Shown here piece by piece: positions 36,707-48,680 of a stretch of DNA of 64,000 bases. Made by a program: the position numbers and the translations under genes. The first letter of the stretch is position 1; every line of letters starts with the position of its first letter. The stretch is taken from the NCBI GenBank assembly GCA_963930775.1, contig OZ005696.1, positions 5,518,001 to 5,582,000 of the forward strand, written 5' to 3'. The notes under the pieces are model-generated. The model searched no databases and was not told the origin of the DNA. It worked only from the letters and a program-made list of their open reading frames with translations. Source of the DNA: Cliona cf. orientalis. Lineage: Eukaryota > Porifera > Demospongiae > Clionaida > Clionaidae.

Positions 36707-37216
36707 ATGGCTCAATCCTTATGCAATCCCTTTGACATACCTGGCCATACCTGGAGCAGCCGTAGAAAGAATCTCAGACCTGTCACAGCCTGGATGTGTG
36801 AAAGAGCTCCACATATTTCCATTGGTTCAAAGATCTGTGACACATGCAGGAAGAAGCTAAGTAAGGAATTACAGGATGTTACTGAGCCTATCCTCTCTGA
36901 GTCTGATCCTCCCAGTCCTCCTAGTTCACAAGCCACAAAATCTGATCCTCTCTTCTCCAGTGCTTCAGAAGCAGCATCTTCATTCAACATGTATCTAGCA
37001 GAAATCGGTGAGACACCATATTCTCAGAGTAAAGCCCGTTCAAAGAATTACTCCAGACAGAAGGTGAAGAAGATTAGCTACTGAAACTTTGCAGCGTACA
37101 GTTACGTTATCACAGGGGTGCCTATTGATGATGGAACTGAGATGATCCAGCAGCTGAAAGAGAAATTTCAGGAAACAAAGAAAAGAAATGAGCAAATTCA
37201 AGTGCTTACAGTTTTG
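36707..37216 (+). pseudogene. Outer-element transposase-like gene, 5' part (decayed, interrupted)
   Basis: ATG 36707 opens MAQSLCNPFDIPGHTW, then a Cys-containing segment (WMCERAP...ICDTCRKKLSK) and a Ser/Pro-rich linker, to a stop at 37084. Coding continues in shifted frames (ETLQRTVTLSQG, then EMIQQLKEKFQETKKRNEQI and QVLTVL) until 37216. There the 12.7-kb element interrupts it. After that element the frame resumes with PKSWS, giving VLPKSWS, a hallmark of a multi-copy mobile-element protein family I know from cnidarian and other animal genomes but cannot name with certainty. At least two frameshifts besides the insertion make it non-functional. Confidence 0.7.
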
Positions 37217-37240
37217 TACGGTGGCCGAGAGGGGCCATTC

Positions 37241-38627
37241 ACACAGCTTCAGACACCTTGGTGTACAATGTGTAAACTACTTTGTTCACTCTAGTTTACA
37301 ACTTAGGCTACACAGTTGTATACTGGACATTCCTATGCTGTACACCTTTTGTATGTAATAGATATCGCATGGTAGCTAGGCAGTGTATTATGGATTATAA
37401 AGCCCACGACCCCGAGGGCGCAGCCCGAGGGGGAGGGGCTTTATAATCCATAATACGCGTGCCTACCATGTGACATCTGATATATATCCTGATTGGTCAG
37501 TTTCTTAGTGTTTGTGTTTAGATGGTAGGAAATCGTTGGCTGGCATATTTTTAGTGCAGTGCACTATAGTGTTCACAGGGGATTATAATTGCCTGAGGGA
37601 GGTCAATATTTTAGTTATAACACCCCTGTTACCTAGGATACAAGGGTGAATCAGGATATATATGAACCAAATCTACTACAGCAGTAAACAGACATTGTAA
37701 ACTACCATTGTAAATGATTGTAGACTACTAGTAAACTTCAGGTTTACATGCATGCAGACTCAACATTGTAGATTTGATTGATGACATCATTAATTTTCAT
37801 AATTTCATTCCAAAAATCAATGAATATTATAATATTATGAATTTTTGATGTAGTCAGCCAACAAGGTTCAAACATAGTAACGTTCACAAGTCTTATAATT
37901 ATAGTGTTCAGATCCAGAAATATTCAAGATGCACCTGCAGGTCAAATATATAATATATTATAACCATCACAGTAAGTATTATAATCAGATTCTGTAGCAA
38001 ACGATAAACATTAGGAGATTAATTCCTAGAGTTATGTATACTCATGGTTGCACAGGCCATGAATTATTTGTAGCTACAAATACTAGGCATTTTTACAATC
38101 ATGACATTGTGCTATCAAAGAGAGAGACTTGCGTACCATAATAATTATTATTATAGTGGGAAATCTTCGCATGGTGCAAACTTCAGATATACAAATGGGT
38201 TGTATGCCGTAAAAATAAGAGGCGTGAAACTTTATTGGGTGGAGAAACCGTGACATCATGACCATACATGCAGCCAGCTATGTAGCTAAGCTGCACCGAT
38301 CAATACAAGATGTGTCTACCACTACTGATGAAATCCTTTGGCCTCTCTCTTTCTGATTCAAGAGGGCTACTGTTGGAGAAATTGACCCATCTTAGCAATA
38401 GTGAAAGGAATTGAAGCTAATTTTGTTGACAATAACAGTCCAGACATGCTTGTAAATGTAATAGCCTCTGACCATCGCTTCAAGCTCTACAGTAAAAGTA
38501 CATTATCTTAATCTGTGGTACTATAATATCTACAGTTGCTCCAGCGCGCTGTATGGTTAACAAGCAATTTCGTGAAATTTTGCACCAGTGAAAATTTCCC
38601 GCTATACAGTACCTATGGTTATATCCT
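37241..38627. other. Inner element, left non-coding end
   Basis: It holds a 103-bp palindrome (37368-37470; CATGGTAG...CTACCATG with centre CGAGGGCGCAGCCCGAG), probably a nested MITE. A cluster of TTGTAAAC/GTTTAC motifs lies around 37690-37755, echoed near the other end (about 48355-48460), which suggests subterminal binding repeats. No exon seen. Confidence 0.5.
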
Positions 38628-41326
38628 TCACTCACTTTCAAGGTCATGATCATTCTCGGCATCAGAATGTTGAGCTGCTACAGATGTCTTAACCGCCCAA
38701 CGGGGAGCTTCCTTTGGAGGAACTGATGTGGAGGGTAAACCAAGCTTCCTCTCTTTCTTAGCCACAAGACCTGGTGCCTCCTTGGCAGTTTTTTCCAGCC
38801 TTTTATCCAGAGCATGTATGAACTCGTTTAGTTCTATATAAATGAGCAAATACAGCAACATAAAGGCAAGGTTAGATTTCAAGTCTGCATATACTCACTA
38901 TCTGATCTCCATGGTAACTTGTGTATAACTAAATTGTTAGAATTTTCCGGGTCATCAGACTCTTCAGTCATGTATGAGTATGACATAGCTTTCCACAGTT
39001 TCATCTCCTTCTCAGTTACAACTGTTTCTCTCCTTTCATATTTCTGAAAATTGAACATAATACATGCACTAGTAAGATTGAGTTACTATAATACATCACA
39101 TCTATGGAATAAAAGCTTGACTGTGCAACCATGCCCACTCACTATAATATTATATGCCTGTAAATTTGTCTTTTCCTGGGAAGAATCCAGACTTATTATA
39201 TTGTGTACATGCAATGAGAATTATGTGGACACTGGAGAGAAATGCTGATAAAATAATAATAGCTTACTCTTTGTCGGCGGGATCGGTACTTTCTACGTTT
39301 TGATTGGTCTTCGACATAGTTTTCTTTACCCTCTTGACTCTCAGTGAAGGTCCTTCGAACGTTTTGGTAACAACGCTTCACTGCAGCTAAGAAAGATGGA
39401 TATATGATAAACATGTAGCAGAGATAGATCTGATTCAATGGCATACCTGCTACAGTCTCCTCTGCAAATTTGCAATTTGGCTGATCTAGGATATTTTGCA
39501 TGATCTTCTTCTTCACTTCCTGGTTGTGTTCTGCTGTTGAGCTGTGTAAAAAATAAATTAGTGACATAAATATCCTGGTTACATGATTATAAATCTTGTA
39601 ATAGAGCGGTGGGATGCAGGCTCCCAGACCCCCTGCAGATTAGCATCCAAACAATGACATATCCCAGTGAAAAAACCGGTGAAAGCCAGACTGACATTAA
39701 CATAAAGGATCCGGTTACTTCTCTTTACATCATGTGTGCAATGACATATTACCTTTCTTCTGGATTGAAGCCACTTTCCAAAGACTTGTGCACTTTCATA
39801 ACCTTATCCTACATCAACATAAATTAATATTCTCAAAGATGATGGTGGATTATAAAATCTACGACTGTACATTCATAGATACAGACAACAGAAGCATTAA
39901 TAATCAGTGAAGTGGGTGGTTAATACTCTGTACATGCATGATAGCTATATAGACCCATTGCACATGACGTCACGGAGCATGCACAGTGGGCTGCCCTGGA
40001 GGACAACTGGAGCCGTTTTCTATGGCGAAAATGTACAGAGACTGCCTCTGCCACTCGTTCGCAAAGAAGGTAAGTATCCATTTTTCTTGTGGTTGCAGTA
40101 TGTTAGACTAGCCATAGTGTGCTTCAAAGTATCATTGAAAATTTTAGTTGGCTGGCATCCATGCATAATGATAAAGCAATAGCACCATTTAGCGCTCGCT
40201 AGTACAAGTTTGCACATACAAGAAAAATCTGTAAAACGTCCTCCAATAGCTGCCATGTTGGAGTACAAGCGTCTATGTAATGGGTCTATATTACTATAAT
40301 TATGTGAGTAGAAATTCTCTTTGCAGATGCGGCTTTGTAGCAAAAATTGAGCGAGATCAAGTGTATATGAATTACATCATTGTTTGTGCAGTGCCATACC
40401 TCTGGACTGGTTTTTTGTCATGAAATTTAAAATTAAATACAGAGGGCCTCCCCAAATTACCTTCCATATTATGGTACTTTAATACCGTATAGCGGGGAAA
40501 CTTTCGAGGGAGAAACTTTTACGAATTTCGCAATTTTTCAGCCATCTGTGAAAGTTTTCTCCATGAAATTCTAGGCATGCCACACCCGTTATGTGACCAG
40601 TTTTAGCATTCTGCGAAAGTTTTCTCCATGAAATGCTCCTTTCCTACCGATCCACGAAAATGTTCTCCCTCAATAATTTCCCGCTATACGGTACCCTACA
40701 CCCTTTTCCAAAAATTTCCCTAAAATTAATATGCAACTTACAGAAAGATCTCTAGTAACAACACGTTTCCTCTTGCGACCAGAAGTATCATCGGATGACG
40801 GAGAAGATGTTGGCGTAGCTGCAGATAGACATTTCTGTTCTATTTCAGCTAGCTTTGCTTCAAATCGAGAATGTTTGTCTTGGAGAGCCTCCTGGCTTTC
40901 TAGTATGCGTTGAAGCATTGCCTGCTGTTCTTGTAACATTGTGCAAAAGTTCATGCCCCTGTCATCACGGCCACCATGATCCATCGCAAGGGAGTCTTGC
41001 CTATGACGCAATCGGCTTTGTGTAGGCTCAAAAAAATCAAATCTCGATGGCGTAGCATAGGATGAGTTTAAACCTAACATCCCGGATCCCAATGGTGTAC
41101 GAAGAGGCGACTTGTCCCTCCGCGTTCTCTCATCTTCCTCGTATTCGTCGTCAAATTCGTCACTTAGGCTAACACCATCTTTATCTTGCAATCTATCACC
41201 AGGGTTGTAGTGAGAATCCCTCTCCAAATATCGAGAAGTCTCACGTATTCGAGCGTTTGCTAGCGTCAAGGGAGTTCGATGGTTTGAGCTTGAGGACTTG
41301 GAGCCATAAAAACGCCTTGAAGACAT
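38628..41326 (-). CDS. Transposon accessory protein, 6 exons, intact (401 aa)
   Basis: Minus-strand exons in order: 41326-40742, 39808-39753, 39541-39447, 39386-39268, 39043-38899, 38833-38628. They sum to 1206 nt (401 codons plus stop) with matching phases and GT-AG borders. The N-terminal 195 residues are Ser/Arg-rich and acidic (DEFDDEYEEDERTRRDK), followed by a coiled coil (MLQEQQAMLQRILESQEALQ) and a basic nuclear-localisation-like RKRKR. The C-terminal half has HNQEVKKKIMQNILDQP, then VKRCYQNVRRTF, a basic KRRKYRSRRQRKYERR and WRSDKLNEFIHALDKRLEK. Such W-R-S...L-x-x-L-D-x-R endings occur in animal transposon-associated and C14orf93-like proteins; that link is from memory and weak. It lies divergent to the transposase, about 1.45 kb apart. 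It is probably a DNA-binding partner of the transposase. Confidence 0.75.
39948..40290. mobile_element. MITE in accessory-gene intron 1
   Basis: TATAGACCCATT at the left is mirrored by AATGGGTCTATA at the right. About 343 bp between exon 1 and exon 2 of the minus-strand gene. No ORF of interest. Confidence 0.65.
40483..40693. mobile_element. MITE with TACCGTATAGCGGG termini
   Basis: TACCGTATAGCGGGGAAA is mirrored by TTTCCCGCTATACGGTA with TA borders. The interior repeats GAAAGTTTTCTCCATGAAAT. It ends about 50 bp from the exon-1 donor of the accessory gene (minus strand). A partial relative (TTTCCCGCTATACAGTA) is visible near 38596-38612. Confidence 0.75.
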
Positions 41327-41682
41327 GGCACACCTTGACACTGAGATTCACCAGGCAGCTTCAAAACCCATAAGGGTGCAGGATTGGATCAATATACAAA
41401 ATATACTAAAATATATCACAAATATGCGTATAACTGTCTAACCAATGGATTATACAAATATACATAAGTATACCTCAAGTATGCGTATAATTGTCTAATC
41501 CAATACTATGCCTAAATATATAGTCCATATAATATGTAATTGTATCAGTGTTGAAGGCAAGTATAATTTGCATAAAGTGCATAATTATATAGACGTTATA
41601 CAACAAATATGCAATAGTATACCCTATACAGTCTAACTGTATAATGTATAATATGTATAATTAGTATACTATTAATTTCAAT

Positions 41683-42447
41683 GTCTGTGTCGCCTGTCAG
41701 ATAAAGTTTAATTGTCTGAGTCGCGTGTCAGATGTAGTTAAGTTTAGACGTCCGTGTCGAGTGTCAGACGTAATTAAGTTTAGACGTCCGTGTCGAGTGT
41801 CAGACGTAATTAAGTTTAGACGTCCGTGTCAGACGTAATTAAGTTTAGACGTCCGTGTCACGTATCAGACGTAATTAAGTTTAGACGTCCGTGTCACGTG
41901 TCAGACGTAATTAAGTTTAGACGTCCATATCCAATGTAATTATAACAACATCTCCAAGAGGGGCGAGATATGATTTTATGCAAATCGGACATTATACAAA
42001 TATACTGTATAATTATACATAATGTATACATGTAATCTAAAGATGTATAATTATGCAAATTATGCATTTTATACACCTCCAAGAGGGTGAGATATGACTA
42101 TGCAAATTAGACATTATACAAATATACTGTATAATTATACATAGTGTATAAATGTAATCTAAAGATGTATAATTATGCAAATTATGCATTTTATACACCT
42201 TTGAGAGGGTGAGATATGACTTTATGCAAATTAGACATTATACAAATATACTATATAATTATATATAATGTATAAATGTAATCTAAAGACGTATAGTTAT
42301 GCAAATTATGCACTTTATACACCTCCAAGAGAGTGAGATATGACTTTATGCAAATTAGACGTTATACAAATATACTGTATAATTATACATAATGTATAAA
42401 TGTAATCTAAAGACGTATAGTTATGCAAATTATGCACTTTATACACC
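41683..42447. repeat. Two tandem-repeat arrays between divergent transposon genes
   Basis: At 41683-41930 a unit of about 36 bp (GTCAGACGTAATTAAG + TTTAGACGTCCGTGTC) repeats about seven times. At about 41950-42447 a unit of about 124 bp (TATGCAAATTAGACATTATA ... GTAATCTAAAGACG ... GAGGGTGAGATATGAC) repeats four times. They lie between the start of the minus-strand accessory gene (41326) and of the transposase (42779). So they probably hold a shared bidirectional promoter and perhaps transposase binding sites. ATGCAAAT-type octamers recur in every long unit. Confidence 0.75.
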
Positions 42448-42778
42448 AAGGGAATCACAAAAGACTTAATATAGAATACAGTTATACAGTATAGTGTATA
42501 ATATATATTATAGTAATAAGAGAAGCACACTACTCAAATAGACAAATTATGCTGGTCATATACGAATTTAAGCTTTATTATACAGTATATTATACATATA
42601 ATATGTATAATTAAGTAATAAACCTTAATAGTATAATAATGTAAGAGTATAACTAGTATAAAGATCCATTACTGCACAGCTCTCTCAAAACCATAACCCG
42701 CCAAAAGTAGACCTGTCTCGTGATAGTCACATGTTTTGTGCGCACGCGCAATCAGCACAAAGGCTAAGAGAGCTGGAC

Positions 42779-45700
42779 ATGGCAAGTTCTACGACCAAGC
42801 GTTACTTCTGTGATCATTGTGAGCAGGAACTGTCGAAGACCTCGTACTTCAAGCATAAGAGGTTATTTTATGATCGAACGTCTGAAAGTTGGCAAAAGGA
42901 ACGAGTACATTACAACTTGACAGCTCAGAAGACTTCAAGGAATTCGAATTCCAAGAAACTGAACCATTTCAGCCTGAGAGATGTGATGCTAGTGAGTTTA
43001 GTATTCCACTACTCAAAACATGATTTAGCAAGGGTGGTGAGAGACACTGGATTTAGCCATCAGTAGTGTAATAAGGCATCATGTGTCTACTATGACTAGC
43101 CACACACCGCCGGTCCCCCCCCCCCCCCCCCGGGCTAGAAATCATGCTCATGTTTTGATCAGACATTGCTAGTACACAGTATAAGACTTTGTGGCGTTGC
43201 ATGGGGAATTTGATCTGTCATTTCAACAATTTGGTCGGAAAATATCTGATGACCAGCTGTTATTTCTAGCTCTGCCCTCCCCCCTCCCCCCAAAGAAATT
43301 GTGGTCTAAATCTAGCCCTTAATTAAAAACTTGACCGTATCTGTTCGTCACTTTATACTGCTGTTTATTAGAGATGCATTTTACATTTCAGATCTAATAG
43401 ACAACTTGGACACAGCAATGGACAATGAAAACTCAAGTGAGCATCTACATGATCCTGAATGTCCTACCAACAACTCTTCAAGTGATGAGTCTGATTTCGA
43501 CATTGTAAGTGTTCACATCTAATAGCCGCAGTACATATCTCATGCTGGCACACTACCAATTAAATTTTTATAGAACACCATATATACTAGGTAGGACAAC
43601 TTTTGGTAATAGTTTGTGGCATTCTTTCAAGACTGATTGTAAGGCGCATTATGTGGACATGGTTTGGGTAGAGCCTGCTATACCAGAGCTTTTCCCTGTA
43701 CCCCATTTTGTGTCAGAGAAATATCAGTGTACATTTTTGGGCATGCTTGTTTGCTAGTTCAAGTGTAATAATTGTGAATGTCTCATATTAACTTTGTGTA
43801 GGAGGAGCAAGATGATGATATGGTTGAAATTGTCTTTGATGAACTTGATTTAGAAGATACGAACGTTAAAGAAGCTGAAAAACCCAACCGTATCCTGCAG
43901 TTGTATCTTATGTTCCTCCTCACCTGGCAAAAGTTGTTTAGGATCTCAACTGTGGGTATGAACATACTCTTCAGGTTTATTGCTCTCTTCCTGATAACAC
44001 TAGCAAAGTTACTGGGCTTAACATCATTGCTAACCTTTGCCTCTACACTTCCCAAGAGTGTGGCTGCTGCTCAACGCCTTATCGGAAGGAAGGAATATTT
44101 TTATAAATGGGTCTGCTGTCAAAAATGTAGTACACTCTATTCAATTGAAGATGCAAAAAGGGTGTCGAATGGTACTTGCGTCTCCAAATTATGTGGTCAT
44201 GTGCGGTTTCCGAATCATCCACAACGTCAACATCGAAAATCTTGTGGTTGTTTATTACTTAAGACTGTTCGAAGCTCAGGGACTTCAACCATGCTTTATC
44301 CGAAAGCATTATATTGCTACCAAAGTTTGATACGCTCTCTAGAAACCATGTTGCAGTGTCCTAATTTTATCACAAAATGTGAATCTTGGCGTTTCAGGAG
44401 TACTTCCAGTGTTTTGAGAGATGTATACGATGGACAAATCTGGAAAGATTTCATGCACTATGATGGTCAACCCTTCCTTGCCCTTCCGTACAACTTTATG
44501 TTGATTGGTTCCAGCCATTTAAGCGTACGACACATTCAACTGGAGTTATATACATGTGTGTTCAGAACCTTCCTAGAAATGAACGATTTCTAAGTGAAAA
44601 TATTATACTAATTGGTGTAATTCCTGGACCTAATGAACCAAAATTGACAATCAATACCTACCTTGAGCCACTCGTAAAGGAGCTTCAGCGTCTATGGAAA
44701 GGAGTTGTGATGAAGAATGCAGCTGGGTCAGCTATCATCGTGCGTGCTGCTCTTACTTGTGTTGCGTGTGATATTCCGGCAGCAAGGAAGGTGTGTGGCT
44801 TTGTGGGCCATAATGCTCGACTAGCATGTTCTAAGTGTTTGAAAGTATTCGAGACTGAAGTTTTTGGTGATAAACCAGACTTTAGTGGCTTTGATAGGTC
44901 ACAATGGGTGCCACGAGAAAATTCTTCTCATCGTCAGTATGCATATGAGCACAAATCGTGTAATACACTCAGCGATCAGAAAAAAATTGAACGTGACCAT
45001 GGTTGCCGATATTCTGTTTTGTTGGAGCTACATTATTTTGATCCCATCAGGATGTGTGTCGTCGATCCTATGCATAATCTGCTATTGGGGTCAGCTAAGC
45101 ATATGGTATCAGTTTGGACTGAACTAAATCTCGTCACTTCACATCACTTGAAAATCATTCAAGATCACGTCGATTGCTTTGTGACACCCAGTGATATTGG
45201 AAGAATTCCAGGAAAAATTTCTTCTGGATTTTCAGGATTTACGGCAGAACAGTATCGTAATTGGACACTCATATTTTCATTAAGTGCTCTTAAAGACATA
45301 TTACCACGTCAGCACTTTGACTGCTGGCACTACTTTGTTAAAGCGTGCTACCTTATCTGCCGACGAGAAATTTCACTTGAAGAAGTGGAAGAAGCTGATG
45401 GTTACCTGAACTTGTTTTGTAAGAGGTTTGAAGAACTATACTCCAAAAAATACTGTACAATCAATCTTCATCTACATGGTCACCTGAAATCGTGCATTCT
45501 TGACCACGGTCCAGTATACTCGTTTTGGCTATTTGCATTCGAGCGCTTGAATGGAATTATGGAATCGTTTCATACCAACTGTCACGATGTGTCGCTTCAG
45601 CTAATGAGAAGATTTACTGAATTACACAGTCTTGGAATTGAATCATGGCCTCAAGAATTTCGACAAGATTTTGCACCACTATTAGAAAGCCACAAATACA

Positions 45701-46317
45701 ATAAAGGATCACTAATGCAATCGTCATTAGAAACACATATGAAGGAACACTGTGAGTCAGATTCAAGGATTCAAACTCTCCCTCCCGTGCTTGAGTGTGC
45801 TTTTGAGCCCCTACTTCTTGAATCTTTAAAGCGGACGATCATTCAAGCTAAGCTCATCTCTCATGATCGCTTTACGATTTTATCTTTAGTGTGTAAGTGT
45901 GGTGCATTGAAGATTGGTGATTATGTGCTTGGATCCAAAAAAAGCCGCCATTCTACATCATGTATTGTGATGGTGTGTCCTGACTTAACAGATAAATCGA
46001 AGGTTAATTTGGCCGAAATTGAGTTCTTTTTTCGTTGTGACGTTTGTGTATCATCTCACAGTAAAGATGTGGTTAGCTTTTGGTTTGTTGCTGTCAAATT
46101 ATATTCAGGCCATTTGTGTAAAGTATGGTTTGGTTCCCCCACAGAAGTGTGGTCAGCTGTTACTACTCCTGATATGCATTTTTTACCTCTTACATGTATC
46201 AAATCTCGTGTTGCTTACTGTAAAAAAACTGTTGATTTTGGTCGTGTAATAGGAAATGATTCTGTAATATTAGCTGTACCCCTCAGTTCTGGTGCATTTC
46301 ATTCTGATTCATGTTAA
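42779..46317 (+). pseudogene. tnp2/EnSpm-type transposase gene with one frameshift
   Basis: Exon A from ATG 42779 encodes a zinc-finger-like start (YFCDHCEQELSKTSYFKHKR); its 3' border is unresolved. Exon B is 43392-43504 (acidic, DESDFDI) and exon C is 43802-46317. Exon C reads FLLTWQKLFRIS, KWVCCQKCSTLY, CGHVRFPNHPQRQHRKSCG and DVYDGQIWKDF. Between about 44480 and 44503 the frame shifts, and VDWFQPF, IYMCVQNLPRNERF, GVIPGPNEPKL, VVDPMHNLLLGSAKHM and GPVYSFWLFAFERLNGIM follow, open to the stop at 46317. These are hallmarks of animal EnSpm/CACTA transposases (tnp2 family), whose cut-and-paste reaction uses DDE-type catalysis. Apart from the single shift the gene is open, so it is a recent loss or a sequence error. 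Confidence 0.85.
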
Positions 46318-46456
46318 ACCATAGATAATAATTATATCAATACAGTACAAAGTACAAGCGTTAAACGTGCATTGAGCTTTGTCACGTGAAAGGCACATGG
46401 ATATGCCTGCTGTTTGAGTTTTGCGCGCGCCAATCCCGGGAAGGGAGCTAGCCAAC

Positions 46457-47640
46457 ATGGAGAGTGTTCGAGTACAAAAGAAACGTAGGAACAAGGATCG
46501 ACGGCGTCGCAGAAGCCTAAAGCAAAGACTCAACCATCAAAAGGACGTACTTTTAGATGAATTGCATAAAGCTCACGCTGAAAGGGATATCTTGATGACC
46601 ACAGCTGCTAACTTAAAAAAGTATGGCAGTGAGTTCTCTAGCTCTCTCACACGTACACACACGCACACAATATGTATTTATTTATACAACGATCACTGAG
46701 CACTGTATAAACGTTCCCTCTTCATTGCTGCCCCTGCAGAGAATGTGCATTGCTCAAGGCAGAATCAGCATGTGTGCGAAGCCGAGCTACGTGCACAAAA
46801 GCCACCACTATGTTTGCATCCCGATCAACTCGCAACTCATCATTGCCTTCCAACATTCGCCATATTTCTGAGCCTGATATAAAACATGACTACAAGAATC
46901 GTGAGTTAATCGGAAAAGGAACATTCGCTAAGTGTTATTTAATTCAGATGGGTGCTATGAAGGTGTGTTTTAAACAGCTGTCAGCAGACACTAAGTACAA
47001 GTCCTTATTTTACACTGAGGCTAGGATTCTTTCAGAGTTATGTCATCATAATCTTCCATGGCTGCATGCATTCTGTGATACCTCAAATGTCACAGCAATA
47101 ATAATGACCTTTCACCCTTATAATCAAGAACATAATAGATCGTTGAACATCTTTGATGCATTATACTGTGCACAGCAATACGGGGATGTGTCAGTTACTG
47201 TATGCGACTGGAAACAGGTTCTATTAGGCTCCACATCTGCGTTAGTGTACCTCCAAGCTAAGGGCATTCTGCACAATGATATTAAGACTGATAACATACT
47301 AATTGAAAGATTATCTGGCAGTGATGTGCGATCAGTACTTATTGATTTCAATAAGGCATGTCATTCAGATGAGGGTCAGGTGTACAAACTGTCACATAAA
47401 GAGAAGGATAAATATGCAAAACATCATCCACAGGTAGCTCCAGAAGTCCGTTGTGGAATCGAGAAGCAATCTTTTGCCAGTGACATGTATTCTTTTGGAA
47501 GAGTCCTACACAAGATCAACAGCAAAGTATTGCAGATTCCATGCCTTGGTAGTATGTCGGCCATGTGCTTAAGTGTGAAATCTAGTGAGCGACCCAGTGC
47601 TAATGAGCTTAGCACCTTTCTTGTTAATTTGTTCACATAG
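46457..47640 (+). CDS. Basic coiled-coil plus protein kinase fusion, intact, transposon-borne
   Basis: Two exons, 46457-46620 and 46740-47640 (phase 2 join, AA|A = Lys), 354 aa plus stop. Residues 1-75 are strongly basic then helical (KKRRNKDRRRRRSLKQRL, LLDELHKAHAERDILMT), like a DNA-binding region with a coiled coil. A protein-kinase domain follows: glycine loop GKGTFAKCY from about residue 113, lysine in KVCFKQL, alpha-C Glu in FYTEARIL, catalytic HNDIKTDNIL (HRD as HND), metal-binding LIDFNKA (DFG as DFN), APE in QVAPEV, SDMYSFG and SSERPSA. Most residues needed for catalysis remain. The ATG is 140 bp after the transposase stop. Similar 'LHND(I/L)K..N(I/V)' kinases are multi-copy in cnidarian genomes as I recall. 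Its role is unknown: regulation of transposition, or phosphorylation of host factors, are guesses. Confidence 0.82.
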
Positions 47641-48535
47641 CTACTAGCTATAATTATTCATAATTAACATTTTGTTATTTTGCAATAATAATGATGACAT
47701 TGTATCATGGTAAATAATAATTATTAATAATACTGTAATTCATTATTAACACTGGCTGTTGTAGCTTACACTTGATAATGTTATACCCAGGTTGAATGAT
47801 GAGAGATGGTGGTGTGGTTGGTAAAGTAGGTGGCCGAAACGGGTTTGGGCAATGTTTTGCCTTTGAACCTGTGTCTGGCCAGTTACTATAATAATTATTG
47901 TGTTATAATAATAATATTATAATGAGCATACAAGCTTAAAGTTTTGTAATGAGCATGTAGAATGATGTAAGATTATTAGTACTTCAATAATAATATTATG
48001 CCAATTCTGAATAGTAATCTGGCCGAAATGGGTTTGGATACACATCTTTGAACCTATGTCTGGCCAGTGTATAATAATAATTATGATGAGCCTCCTGTAA
48101 TGCATGTATGGTGAGTGCATAATAATTATTGAGCATGCATGCTTGCATGGGCCAAGCTATAAGCAATAATTATTATAATAATTGTGTTGTTGGAAAACTG
48201 GTGCCCTAGCTATCTCAAGATTATTTACAGTAATGTGGCTTTATAATAATAATAATAATAATAATAATAGTAATAATGCAATATCTCTATAGAGGCTGCT
48301 GAATAATAACAGATATAATTAATTTTTGTATAATAATATTATTTCACTGATGTGTGTAAACTATAACGTATAGCATTGTAAATGCTACATATGGAGGCTA
48401 CAAATTCGTAAACTTTTGATACATGAAGTTTACACCTGTTGTAAACTTTCAGTTGTAAAACATTGTATACTAGCCTGAAACCTTCAAGTATACGATTTTG
48501 TATACTGTTGTAAAACACCCTCTGTTGAGCTGTGT
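47641..48535. other. Inner element, right non-coding region with repeated pieces
   Basis: AT-rich. GGCCGAAACGGGTTTGG ... TTTGAACCTGTGTCTGGCCAG (about 47832-47882) recurs slightly diverged at about 48020-48068. A (TAA)n run is at about 48244-48270. TTGTAAAC-type motifs at about 48355-48515 mirror those near the left end of the element. No gene. Confidence 0.5.
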
Positions 48536-48680
48536 CAATTGTCATTTTCGATACTTTCCAAACTTGACAATTTCCAATTTTCAAAGTTGCATATTTCCAA
48601 ACTGGATTATTTCCAAAATTGCATTTTTCCAACTTCGATCGTTTCCAAAGTTTTATATTTCTAAAGTTACATGCATCTCT
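48536..48680. repeat. TTTCCAAA array, left copy of an inverted pair
   Basis: (T)TTCCAAA recurs every 16-19 bp about seven times (TACTTTCCAAACTTGACAAT, ATATTTCCAAACTGGATTAT and so on). The array is matched in inverted orientation by about 49700-49850, which runs up to the right terminal repeat. A few more copies lie at 49428-49480. Confidence 0.75.

Noticed and set aside
41683-42447. CRISPR array
   Set aside because: Repeats are contiguous tandem units with no unique spacers, and the genome is eukaryotic.
42315-42530. Minus-strand open frames in the 124-bp tandem repeats
   Set aside because: The same peptide recurs because the DNA repeats. No coding signature.
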